Assembly (NCBI GenBank): GCA_965261915.1
Contig: CBDHDW010000013.1
Span: 62,001-126,000, forward strand
Source: JAIBDK01 sp965261915
Lineage (GTDB): Bacteria; Pseudomonadota; Gammaproteobacteria; Arenicellales; Poriferihabitantaceae
Length of the DNA: 64,000 nt
Direction: 5' to 3'
Shown here: piece after piece, positions 55,873-63,705 of the stretch
Position numbering within the stretch: position 1 is the first letter of the stretch
How the letters are laid out: every line of letters begins with the position of its first letter
Program-made: the position numbers and the translations under genes
The notes under the pieces: model-generated
What the model was told of the DNA's origin: nothing
Seen by the model: the letters and a program-made list of their open reading frames with translations, nothing else
Database searches by the model: none

Positions 55873-57213
55873 ATGTCACAACCTAAAAGAGATACCAATC
55901 GCATCGGCAGCAGCTTCATGTTTCCGCCGGAAGTGATGGATGATATTCATATCAAATCCGAACTCGGACGTTACCGCATGCGTGGTTTCTCCCTGTTCAA
56001 AAAAATCCCGACCTGGGATGATTTAACTTTTATGCCAGGTACCCTGACCCGATTCGTAATCGAAGGCTATCGAGAAAAATGTTTAACCAAAACGGTTATC
56101 GGCCCTAAAGCCAAACGCCCAATGGAACTCGATATTCCTGTTTATATTACCGGGATGAGTTTTGGTGCGCTGTCTTATGAAGCGAAAACCGCACTGGCAC
56201 GTGGTGCGACTATGGCTGGAACCGCAACCTGCTCTGGTGAAGGCGGGATGATTCCTGACGAACGTCGTTATTCCGAAAAGTGGATGTACCAATGTATTCA
56301 GTCACGATACGGTTTTAACCCAAATCACTTGCGTCTTGCTGACTGTGTAGAGTTTTTTATCGGTCAGGGTTGTAAAGTGGGCCTGGGCGGACACCTGATG
56401 GGACAAAAAGTAACCGATCAGGTCGCTGAAATGCGTTCGTTACCCGCCGGTATCGATCAACGTTCGCCTGCGCGACATCCTGATTGGCTGGGACCTGATG
56501 ATCTGGCTTTGAAAATCAACGAAATCCGTGAAGCGACTAATGCAGAAATCCCAATTCAGTTGAAACTCGGTGCGGCACGTGTTTACGATGACGTGCGTAT
56601 GGCAGCGAAGACCGGTCCTGATTCCATCTATATCGATGGAATGGAAGGCGGTACAGGCGCTGGCCCGCATCTGGCAACGGAAGAAACGGGTGTTCCCGGC
56701 ATTGCAGCAATTCGACAAGCACGCCGTGCAATTGAAGATGTTGGCAAATCCGGCGAGATCTCACTGGTATATGCGGGTGGTATTCGAAACGGTGGTGATT
56801 TGGCCAAAGCATTGGCACTTGGCGCAGACGCGGTGGCGATCGGTCACTCAGCGTTGATGTCATTGAACTGTAACAAAGCGATTCCTGAAGCTGATTTCGA
56901 AAACGAAATGGGTGTTGAAGCAGGCCATTGTTACCATTGCCATACCGGTCGTTGCCCGGTTGGGGTTGCTACCCAAGACCCAATCTTGCGAAAACGACTC
57001 GACCCGGATGCGGCTGCAGAAAGAGTGTATAACTTCCTGCATACATTAACGATCGAAGCACAGTTACTAGCTCGTGCATGCGGTAAAACCAATATTCATT
57101 CTCTGGAGCCTGAAGATCTGTCCGCTCTGACAATGGAAGCTTCCGCGTTAGCGCAGGTTCCTTTGGCAGGCACTCAGCATACAGTTGGCCGTCCAGACAT
57201 GACTCGATTCTAG
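55873..57213 (+). CDS. mgsC: Glutamate-synthase-like FMN/Fe-S synthase subunit (GlxD/MgsC type)
   Basis: 446 residues, the synthase domain of glutamate synthase. FMN-barrel elements are DIPVYITGMSFGALSYEAKTALARGATMAG, IQLKLGAA and YIDGMEGGTGAGPHLATEETG; the iron-sulfur cysteines are in CYHCHTGRCPVGVATQDP. It joins the released amine to 2-oxoglutarate, giving glutamate, or N-methylglutamate if methylamine is supplied. Follows mgsB by 26 bases. All three parts of the split enzyme are intact. Confidence 0.92.
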   Translation: MSQPKRDTNRIGSSFMFPPEVMDDIHIKSELGRYRMRGFSLFKKIPTWDDLTFMPGTLTRFVIEGYREKCLTKTVIGPKAKRPMELDIPVYITGMSFGALSYEAKTALARGATMAGTATCSGEGGMIPDERRYSEKWMYQCIQSRYGFNPNHLRLADCVEFFIGQGCKVGLGGHLMGQKVTDQVAEMRSLPAGIDQRSPARHPDWLGPDDLALKINEIREATNAEIPIQLKLGAARVYDDVRMAAKTGPDSIYIDGMEGGTGAGPHLATEETGVPGIAAIRQARRAIEDVGKSGEISLVYAGGIRNGGDLAKALALGADAVAIGHSALMSLNCNKAIPEADFENEMGVEAGHCYHCHTGRCPVGVATQDPILRKRLDPDAAAERVYNFLHTLTIEAQLLARACGKTNIHSLEPEDLSALTMEASALAQVPLAGTQHTVGRPDMTRF

Positions 57214-57224
57214 GAGACTTAACC

Positions 57225-57608
57225 ATGAGCAACGAAGTAGACAAATTTATCGAATCTGATGGCCTGGATACCGATCGTGAAAAAGATATCGGTCAACACA
57301 TAGGCTATCGTTATGACGTAAACCTGGTTCCGGATATGGACCGATGCACCGATTTCCTGAAGACCTATATGGAAGTCATGGGCTGGATCGACCTGAACTG
57401 GTTAGAAGATGTACATATGGGATACGAGGAAGGTAACGCGGCAGTATTTGATAGAAATATCAATGGCTGGGTGACTATACCCGACGATATCGATCTTCCG
57501 GATAATCAACAGGACCGCGATATGATTGCACGGGAATTGTTGATTAAATTCCAGATGTCGAAAACACATCCGATGGTTGATTTAATGAACGCTTACAGAA
57601 AGTTCTAA
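57225..57608 (+). CDS. Small acidic protein of the glutamate-synthase-like operon, function unknown
   Basis: 127 residues, acidic, no signal peptide and no helix. It begins SNEVDKFIESDGLDTDREKDIGQHIGYRYDV and ends with TIPDDIDLPDNQQDRDMIARELLIKFQMSK. It starts 11 bases after mgsC with an AGGAGA site, so it is clearly part of the operon, and is followed by a strong terminator. I do not recognise it; a role with the amine enzymes is inferred from position only. Confidence 0.75.
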   Translation: MSNEVDKFIESDGLDTDREKDIGQHIGYRYDVNLVPDMDRCTDFLKTYMEVMGWIDLNWLEDVHMGYEEGNAAVFDRNINGWVTIPDDIDLPDNQQDRDMIARELLIKFQMSKTHPMVDLMNAYRKF

Positions 57609-57631
57609 AATTAACTGAACGTTTTACTTTG

Positions 57632-57666
57632 AGGCGTGAGATCCTGGGGTCTCACGCCTTTTTATT
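57632..57666 (+). terminator. Intrinsic terminator closing the amine operon
   Basis: Perfect 10-bp stem AGGCGTGAGA / TCTCACGCCT with an 8-base loop and a T-rich tail (TTTTTATTTT), 23 bases past the last gene. Confidence 0.95.
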
Positions 57667-57703
57667 TTATAATTCATTAATACAAACAGAAATTTTATTG
57701 CTT

Positions 57704-58258
57704 ATGACTGCAGCAGAATTACGTGACCAGTTTATTGCTTGGCAATGCCGTATCAGGCAGTACTCTGTACGCAAGGAAGAGGGGAGGCCATCCCAGGGGA
57801 TGCGTCCTGTTCTGATTGTTAAAGATCAGACGGTTGGCCCGATAAATATTCAAATAGTCAAATCTGATGATGAAGATACGACACAAGAGTTTCGTTTCAT
57901 GGTTCAAAAAACGAATGATCCAAAAGATATTTATGAAAATGCCGTTAAACTCCTGTCTGAATATTATTATCAGATACCTGCAGAATTTAGTGAAGAATTG
58001 ACGGCTGTGTACTCATTACAGAGTGAGTTGGCGGATCAAATTGTAGAGGTCGGAAAATGTTCGCTGCATTTTGATCAAGGCAACCAGTTGTATGATTTAA
58101 GCTGTAGGGTGCGATTTATTGATGTCGAAGACAAACTTCATCAGGCAACCTATTGGCATAATCGTTTATTTAATCCGTCACTGCCGGGTCGGGTGAAAGT
58201 GATTGGGTTTTTAGCCGATTGGAACGACTCAAAATTTTCAAGTGGACGATCGGTGTAA
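57704..58258 (+). CDS. Conserved hypothetical protein, unrecognised
   Basis: 184 residues from the ATG at 57704; the frame opens earlier, inside the terminator hairpin, so the short start is correct. No signal peptide or membrane helix. It begins MTAAELRDQFIAWQCRIRQYSVRKEEGRPSQGMRP and has an alternating strand/helix look with a YWHNRLFNPSLPGRVKVIGFLADWNDSKF tail. Followed 21 bases later by pdxJ, so the two may share a transcript. Confidence 0.72.
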   Translation: MTAAELRDQFIAWQCRIRQYSVRKEEGRPSQGMRPVLIVKDQTVGPINIQIVKSDDEDTTQEFRFMVQKTNDPKDIYENAVKLLSEYYYQIPAEFSEELTAVYSLQSELADQIVEVGKCSLHFDQGNQLYDLSCRVRFIDVEDKLHQATYWHNRLFNPSLPGRVKVIGFLADWNDSKFSSGRSV

Positions 58259-58279
58259 TTTTTCCCGGAGAAAAGTTGT

Positions 58280-59005
58280 ATGACCAGGCTTAGCGTTAAT
58301 CTGAATAAAATCGCGCTGCTGCGCAATTCTCGGGGCAGGGACTATCCCAACGTAGTTGAATATGCGAAGCGGTTTATTGATCTGGGTGTGAATGGAATCA
58401 CCATACACCCGAGACAGGATGAACGCCATGCAAAGCGACAGGATGCGTACGACCTGGGGGATCTTTGCCGTAACTATAGTCATGTAGAGTTTAATGTCGA
58501 AGGTTATCCGTCATCCGATTTTCTTGAACTAATTGAAGATGTAAAACCTGACCAATGTACCTTGGTGCCGGACGATGTGAATCAGTTAACTTCTGACCAC
58601 GGCTGGGATGTGGAAAATGAAACTGAGTTTTTAACCCCGATTCTGGCGCGTTTGAGAGAGAGGGGAGTGAGAAGTTCTTTGTTTGTCGATCCCGATCCTG
58701 TTTATTCTGCTCAAGCCTGTGCCGTGGGTGCAGATCGAATCGAGCTGTACACCGAGGCTTATGCAAATGCCTGGGGAACGGCCTCTGAAAATACGATATG
58801 GGGGGCTTACAATGAGACAGCAAAGGAGGCGCAGCGTGTTGGCATTGGTGTAAATGCGGGACATGATCTGGACCTGGAAAACCTGTCACGATTTCTCGAG
58901 GTTGAAGGCGTTCTCGAAGTTTCCATCGGCCATGCGCTAACCATTGAATGTCTGAATAGTGGTATCGAAAGTGTTATTCGTCGTTATCTGGATATCTGTA
59001 AATAA
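58280..59005 (+). CDS. pdxJ: Pyridoxine 5'-phosphate synthase
   Basis: Condenses 3-amino-2-oxopropyl phosphate with deoxyxylulose 5-phosphate to pyridoxine phosphate, the last step of the DXP-dependent vitamin B6 route. 241 residues. LSVNLNKIALLRNSRG, GITIHPRQDERH (first catalytic His and phosphate Arg), VEFNVEGYP (Glu), LVPDD and GVNAGHDLDLENL (second His) are all in place. GGAGAA precedes the ATG. The window holds several PLP enzymes that use its product. Confidence 0.96.
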   Translation: MTRLSVNLNKIALLRNSRGRDYPNVVEYAKRFIDLGVNGITIHPRQDERHAKRQDAYDLGDLCRNYSHVEFNVEGYPSSDFLELIEDVKPDQCTLVPDDVNQLTSDHGWDVENETEFLTPILARLRERGVRSSLFVDPDPVYSAQACAVGADRIELYTEAYANAWGTASENTIWGAYNETAKEAQRVGIGVNAGHDLDLENLSRFLEVEGVLEVSIGHALTIECLNSGIESVIRRYLDICK

Positions 59006-59037
59006 ACCAACCACGCATTATCTCAACAGCTAATCAC

Positions 59038-59451
59038 ATGAAAATTATTACAAACTATGTCGATGACCATGAATTTGATTCTATAAATGAGGCAGCAAAT
59101 CAGCTTCGCGTTGATATGCGTCCGGTGGGAACGAAAGAAAGCTTTTCGCCTACTGAAATGTTGCTATCAGCACTATCCGCTTGTTCGTCAGTTGATTTGG
59201 TTCAAATGCTGAAAAAACGCAGGAAAACGGTGACTGACTTTACCGTCGTTGCAGACGGTATTCGAAAACAACAGCCACCCAAGGGGTTTATTCAGATCAA
59301 GTTGACGTTTACTGTAACTTCCCCAGATGTCGAACAAGGTGAGTTTGAGAAGATGGGGAGACTGGCGGCAACCAAATACTGCTCGGTTGCTGATTCGCTT
59401 AACATTCAGGCTGAGCACGTATTCAAGATTATTCGACCAGATGGTCTATAA
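59038..59451 (+). CDS. OsmC family protein
   Basis: A 137-residue OsmC/Ohr-fold protein. SFSPTEMLLSALSACSSVDLVQMLKKRRKTV carries the first active cysteine on its long helix; the second is in ATKYCSVADSL. The pair is the redox centre that reduces organic hydroperoxides in OsmC/Ohr relatives. Cytoplasmic. Downstream of pdxJ by 32 bases. Confidence 0.88.
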   Translation: MKIITNYVDDHEFDSINEAANQLRVDMRPVGTKESFSPTEMLLSALSACSSVDLVQMLKKRRKTVTDFTVVADGIRKQQPPKGFIQIKLTFTVTSPDVEQGEFEKMGRLAATKYCSVADSLNIQAEHVFKIIRPDGL

Positions 59452-59526
59452 ACTTTATGACCTTACTGATAGCGAGATTAAAATTGTTGAAAATAACGCC
59501 ACTCCTAACCCCGTCATTCCTGCGGA

Positions 59527-59580
59527 AGAGACTGTGCAAAAATCCAATATTCGTCATTCCTGCGAAAGCAGGAATCCAGT
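59527..59580 (+). repeat. Left arm of a compound inverted repeat around the GIY-YIG gene
   Basis: Two blocks: AGAGACTGTGCAAAAA (59527-59542), and a 29-base block at 59552-59580 starting CGTCATTCCTGCGAAAGC. Both recur inverted to the right at 59942-59957 (exact) and 59885-59913 (28 of 29). The 29-base block is itself a near-palindrome (TTCCTGC..GCAGGAA). Another CGTCATTCCTGCG stands just before at 59512-59524. Confidence 0.88.
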
Positions 59581-59590
59581 GACTAACAAC

Positions 59591-59885
59591 ATGAGCCACA
59601 AACAACCTGCTGTTTACATTTTAGCAAGTCAGCCTAATGGCAGCTTATACACTGGTGTTACTTCAGATTTACTTAAACGCGTTTGGGAACATAAAAATCA
59701 GTTGGTCAAAGGATTTGGTGAGAAATATAACATGACCCTTTTGATCTATTTCGAGTTGCATGGCGATAGGTATGCGGCGGTCACGCGCGAAAAGCAAATC
59801 AAGCAATGGAAGCAGAGCATGGAAACTGAAACTGATTGAAGATAAGAACCCGTATTGGAAGGATTTATATGCAGATTTAGCCTGA
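59591..59885 (+). pseudogene. GIY-YIG endonuclease (URI domain), one-base frameshift
   Basis: The single-domain family of about 95 residues: VYILASQPNGSLYTGVTSDLLKRVWEHKNQ, Arg and His in place, GEKYNMTLLIYFELHGDRYAAVTREKQIKQWK. After QWK the frame is lost to give QSMETETD. Deleting the A at about 59814 restores RAWKLKLIEDKNPYWKDLYADLA, the standard ending, with stop at 59883-59885. The whole gene lies between long inverted repeats, as often seen with these small nucleases. Confidence 0.85.
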
Positions 59886-59957
59886 CTGGATTCCTGCCTT
59901 CGCAGGAATGACGAGGTGGTGCGGGAATGACGGGTGTTGGTTTTTTGCACAGTCTCT
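59885..59957 (+). repeat. Right arm of the compound inverted repeat around the GIY-YIG gene
   Basis: Complement of both left-arm blocks in mirror order: 29-base block at 59885-59913 and TTTTTGCACAGTCTCT at 59942-59957. The repeat begins at the last base of the restored stop codon. Confidence 0.88.
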
Positions 59958-60002
59958 TTTGCGCGGCTGAATCCGCAGTTCCGACAATTATACAAAGGTC
60001 TC

Positions 60003-60091
60003 GGTGCTATTTTTACTAACCGCTTAAACCAATGGACGCGCTGCGTTAAACTGAGTATTCGATTTGATATATTCGAAAATCTGATAATGCC
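60003..60091 (+). repeat. 89-bp direct repeat, copy A
   Basis: Matches 62332-62420 at 80 of 89 bases, without gaps. It begins GGTGCTATTTTTACTAACCG and holds ACCGCTTAAACCAATGGACGCG and GCGTTAAAC. The two copies bracket the fused binding-protein gene exactly. Confidence 0.92.
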
Positions 60092-60120
60092 AGGGTTAAA
60101 ATTGTATTTGAATTATCAGT

Positions 60121-62202
60121 CTATTCTTTTCCCTGATAAAAAACTTTTGATTTCACTACGGGTTCTTTTCCCCAATAAAAACCTTTTGATTTGACTACGG
60201 GAATAATGCGTTCACGATTTGATGCAAACCATTCGTCAAATAATTTGATGGTTTGAATCCGTTTAACACCGTTGATTGTTTCGTTGATTGGAATCGGTGG
60301 AGATACCATATTCTTGATTCCCCACATAGCATCGCCGGACATTTTGGCGCTACCCAAGATAGTTGGGAATAAAGGTTCGTTACGTAGCGCAGTGATAATC
60401 TCGTCGGGGTCAAATGACCCGGCCAGTTGCGCACCGTATGCCCAAACTTCTAACATGATGACGTGATCCCAGTCTATACCGTTAATATTTCGATTCAAAT
60501 CTTTAGGTGCTCCGGGCCCATATTGGGACATCCAGTTTTCGAAAAAAGTATGCTGAACCGATGGAGTTCCCCAATAAGGATCGTTAAACAGTGGAAAGCT
60601 GTCAACTGCATTTTCATGAAACTCGACAGGAACGCGGGCTAGGTTGGTGTCGACATCCATGTAGTTCCCTGATATTTCCCCTTTGTATCCTTGATTATGC
60701 AACTCGTCCAGTATTTCTGTTACATAGTCAGGCCATGTTAGATTTAGACTAACAACGTCGGGGTTTGTTTTTAGAATGTTTTTTACCAAACTCGCAAAAT
60801 CAGTACCGTCAATTGGGAAGTGCTCGTCGTAGACTACGTCCCATCCTTCAGCAATAGCGGATCCCACCTCCCACGCTTGGCAGGCTCGCCCAATCGGGTC
60901 GCCCTGAGAAACGACTGCCCAACGGCTAAGATCTGGGTTTTTGTTTTTATGATACCAGGGCCGGAGCATATCAATTCTCGGGGTTACGTCCCCGCCTGCC
61001 AGTAAATAAGGCCGATCGGGATGAATATCCGTTGCGATTAAGCTTGCATAGATAACCTTTTTATTCGTTAAATACGGGTGTGTAGCATCTGCTCCCGCAC
61101 CACCAATAGCGCTAATAAATTTAACATTATGTCTTTCAACGAGTTGCTTGGCTCCTGCTAACGCTTTAGCGCCATCAGCTTCATCGTCAAATATATGCAT
61201 TTTTAAAGGATATCGTACGCCGTTAACCAGCAAACCACCTTTGGAATTAACTCGATCTATAAATAATTGATTTCCGGTGAGTCCTGGTTTTCCCCATCCG
61301 GCATCGGGCCCGGTAAGGGCGGCTAAAAATCCGATATTGATAGTCTCACCCGTTTTGGGCTCGTCCACAAATTCAACTCCACGCAAATTCTTTTGGGCGT
61401 ACGCAGAATTGATATCTATATTGTTTAATCGAAAATATTCAGGTAGTTCTTGTAACGCAATCAAAGCCTCTTCAAATTCAACGCGCAGTGCATCAATATT
61501 TGAAAATGCGTCGTTACTAAAGGTTGATTGACGTGAAAAAGAGTTAAACAAGGGTTTAAAGAATATGATGAAATCATAGTTCGTAACGTTGTTCAGCCCT
61601 AAAGAATTAATTTGGTATTGTGCCGACAGCCGTTCACTGGGAAAAACGTTAATTCTATTTCTATCGAGTTTTAGCAGATTGCTTTCAATATGTATAGCAA
61701 CGTCAAGTTCGTCATTAAAGCCCGTAGAGTCTTTATTTTTCCAAGGGTATAGATCCCAAAATTGCTGGTTGTAGGGGTCGTTACTGACAATACCCACTTG
61801 TAAGTTATTGGACTTAACGTATTCCAAACTGGTTGCGTTGTAAGCTTCCTTGGTAGCGTAATTCGTCATCAATACATACTCGGCAATCCGTGTCGGTGAA
61901 TTTAAATAGTCAGCTATGGTGCGCAGAGCGTAAATATCTTCAACCGATACCGCAATATCGACACTTCCATTGGCTAAAGATTTTTCGAGTCGAGCGCCCG
62001 ACATCCCCTCTAAAGTGTAGTCTACGCCCAATTTGTTCAATATAAATTTAACAATTTCTGCATCACTTCCTACGATTTCGCCATCTTGTTCGAAATAATA
62101 AGGTGCCGATGGCTCACCACCAATGACGATAGTATTTTCTGCATGCGCAGGCATAGAGAATACGGTCAGAAACAAAAGAATTAGGCGACTTGCGAATTTC
62201 AT
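60121..62202 (-). CDS. Fused double periplasmic-binding protein (SBP_bac_3 plus Peripla_BP_6)
   Basis: 693 residues from the ATG at 62202, chosen because GAGGAT precedes it and a signal peptide (KFASRLILLFLTVFSMPAHA) begins there. Residues about 22-260 look like a type 3 (polar amino acid) binding protein: IVIGGEPSAPYYFEQDGEIVGSDAEIVKFIL. Residues about 290-670 are a type 1 LivJ/AmiC-like binding protein: INIGFLAALTGPDAGWGKPGLTGNQLFIDRVNSKGG. The two folds are unrelated. The C-terminus ends in a 13-residue tandem, PVVKSKGFYWGKE repeated. No membrane helix and no permease or ATPase adjacent. What it binds or signals is unknown. Confidence 0.88.
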   Translation of the reverse strand: MKFASRLILLFLTVFSMPAHAENTIVIGGEPSAPYYFEQDGEIVGSDAEIVKFILNKLGVDYTLEGMSGARLEKSLANGSVDIAVSVEDIYALRTIADYLNSPTRIAEYVLMTNYATKEAYNATSLEYVKSNNLQVGIVSNDPYNQQFWDLYPWKNKDSTGFNDELDVAIHIESNLLKLDRNRINVFPSERLSAQYQINSLGLNNVTNYDFIIFFKPLFNSFSRQSTFSNDAFSNIDALRVEFEEALIALQELPEYFRLNNIDINSAYAQKNLRGVEFVDEPKTGETINIGFLAALTGPDAGWGKPGLTGNQLFIDRVNSKGGLLVNGVRYPLKMHIFDDEADGAKALAGAKQLVERHNVKFISAIGGAGADATHPYLTNKKVIYASLIATDIHPDRPYLLAGGDVTPRIDMLRPWYHKNKNPDLSRWAVVSQGDPIGRACQAWEVGSAIAEGWDVVYDEHFPIDGTDFASLVKNILKTNPDVVSLNLTWPDYVTEILDELHNQGYKGEISGNYMDVDTNLARVPVEFHENAVDSFPLFNDPYWGTPSVQHTFFENWMSQYGPGAPKDLNRNINGIDWDHVIMLEVWAYGAQLAGSFDPDEIITALRNEPLFPTILGSAKMSGDAMWGIKNMVSPPIPINETINGVKRIQTIKLFDEWFASNRERIIPVVKSKGFYWGKEPVVKSKVFYQGKE
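60124..60201 (-). repeat. 39-bp tandem repeat at the 3' end of the fused binding protein
   Basis: Units 60124-60162 and 60163-60201 differ at a few bases and code for VVKSKxFYxGKE twice. The reading frame is kept, so the second unit extends the protein by 13 residues. Confidence 0.88.
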
Positions 62203-62588
62203 ACAAATATCCTCGTTACATTTACCCATTTGAAATGGTGACATGAATAACAATAGACTCTCTTCGCTTTCATAAGTTCGGAAAATTGAACCGAATTTCA
62301 CGATATTTTCATGGTATTTTGGTATAATTTTGGTACTATTTTTACCAACCGCTTAAACCAATGGACGCGGTGCGTTAAACCGAATATTCGATTTTATATA
62401 TTCGGAAATCTAATAATTCCAACAAAAAATCGTTATCATTATCTTACGCTTTGCTAAACAGATTTTAACATTTTGGTATAGATACGGTACTTTACAAATC
62501 ATTCTATTTCTATAGTATTGGTGTTCCGTTACAAACAGCGACGGCAATGAATCGTTGCTGACTTATCAACTCCATGGAGAACCCATAA
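62203..62588. other. Non-coding gap with repeats and divergent promoters
   Basis: No gene. The gap holds copy B of the 89-bp direct repeat and several TTTTGGTA motifs (62317-62336 and again near 62471). It must contain promoters for the fused binding protein (leftward) and the betaine-type binding protein (rightward), but no convincing -35/-10 pair was picked out. Confidence 0.5.
62332..62420 (+). repeat. 89-bp direct repeat, copy B
   Basis: Begins GGTACTATTTTTACCAACCG; 80 of 89 bases identical to 60003-60091, same orientation. Confidence 0.92.
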
Positions 62589-63542
62589 ATGAAACTATCA
62601 AAAACAAAATCAATCCGAGCATTAGTGGCCGCTGGTTGCGTATCTTTGCTTTCTGCAACAGTCGTTGCAAAAGCTGAAGATAGCACTGCGCCGATCGTTA
62701 TCCCGACCCACAACTGGACCAGCCAAATCGTCATGGCTCATGTCATTGGTGGCATGTTTAAAAGCATGGGCAGCAACGTCGAATACGTATCTGCTGATTC
62801 TCAAGCGGTTTACGAGTCAATCCGAAATGGCGACGTCACGATTTCACACGAAGTTTGGCAATCGACTTTCGGTGCCTCTTTCTATAATGCAATGGCTGCT
62901 GGCGGAGTAATCGATGCTGGTACACACGAAGCGTTGACCCTTGAAGAAATGGGTGTGCCAACCTGGGTTGTAGACGAAGGTCTTTGCCCGGGCCTTCCTA
63001 ACTGGGAAGCGCTTAAAGATTGCTACGCTAACTTCACCACACCGGACTCCGAAGGCAAAGGCCGTTGGTTAGAAGGCCCACAAAGCTGGCACCAGGAGCT
63101 GATGCCAGACCGTCTTGAAGCGCTTGGACTTTCTGACAACTGGGTCGTTAAATTCGCTGGTGGTGCTGATGCACTCTGGGCTGAATTAGCCTCTGCTAAA
63201 AAAGAAGGTCGCGGAACCGTTATTTTCAACTGGACTCCAAACTTCACTGACGCTGATGGTTTTACTTTCATCGAATTCCCGCCTTACTTCGAAGGCTGCC
63301 GCAAAGCGGATGGTGGTGACGGAAGCTGTGGTTCACCTAAAGGCTGGTTGAAAAAAGCAGCGAACTACAAGTTCCCAAAAACTCACCCTGCTGCATACAC
63401 GGCTTATTCAAAACTGTCTTTCTCTGCTGCTCAAATCGGCCAAATGGCTGCTTTAGTTGATGTTGACGGAATGGACCATGCAGACGCTGGTACCAAGTGG
63501 TTAGCTGACAACGAAGATGTATGGAAAGGCTGGACCCAATAA
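62589..63542 (+). CDS. Glycine betaine/choline-type ABC transporter substrate-binding protein (second system)
   Basis: 317 residues. A signal peptide runs about MKLSKTKSIRALVAAGCVSLLSATVVAKA, then IVIPTHNWTSQIVMAHVIGGMFKSMG and VTISHEVWQ follow. GLCPGLPNWEALKDCYANF parallels the same block in the protein at 11063, including two cysteines 12 apart that could pair. Aromatic residues suit a quaternary amine. A terminator follows, then the ATPase gene 163 bases downstream; the binding protein is probably made in excess by partial termination. Confidence 0.9.
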   Translation: MKLSKTKSIRALVAAGCVSLLSATVVAKAEDSTAPIVIPTHNWTSQIVMAHVIGGMFKSMGSNVEYVSADSQAVYESIRNGDVTISHEVWQSTFGASFYNAMAAGGVIDAGTHEALTLEEMGVPTWVVDEGLCPGLPNWEALKDCYANFTTPDSEGKGRWLEGPQSWHQELMPDRLEALGLSDNWVVKFAGGADALWAELASAKKEGRGTVIFNWTPNFTDADGFTFIEFPPYFEGCRKADGGDGSCGSPKGWLKKAANYKFPKTHPAAYTAYSKLSFSAAQIGQMAALVDVDGMDHADAGTKWLADNEDVWKGWTQ

Positions 63543-63592
63543 ATCAAGCGAAGCATCATAATTTGATGTAATCACTTGATGTTATCAAATTA

Positions 63593-63632
63593 TCCCCCTG
63601 GTGCAGTTTCAAACCAGGGGGATTTTTTTTGG
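63593..63632 (+). terminator. Intrinsic terminator between binding protein and ATPase genes
   Basis: 11-bp stem ATCCCCCTGGT / ACCAGGGGGAT with a 10-base loop and eight T residues. It should reduce ATPase expression relative to the binding protein. Confidence 0.93.
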
Positions 63633-63705
63633 CCGAAATAGGATTCTGGCCACACAAATGTGGTAGCTTTATACCTTAAACATAACTATTACCTGCTAAA
63701 CACCC

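Noticed and set aside
57629..57703. Longer start for the protein before pdxJ
   Set aside because: The extra codons fall in the terminator hairpin of the preceding operon.
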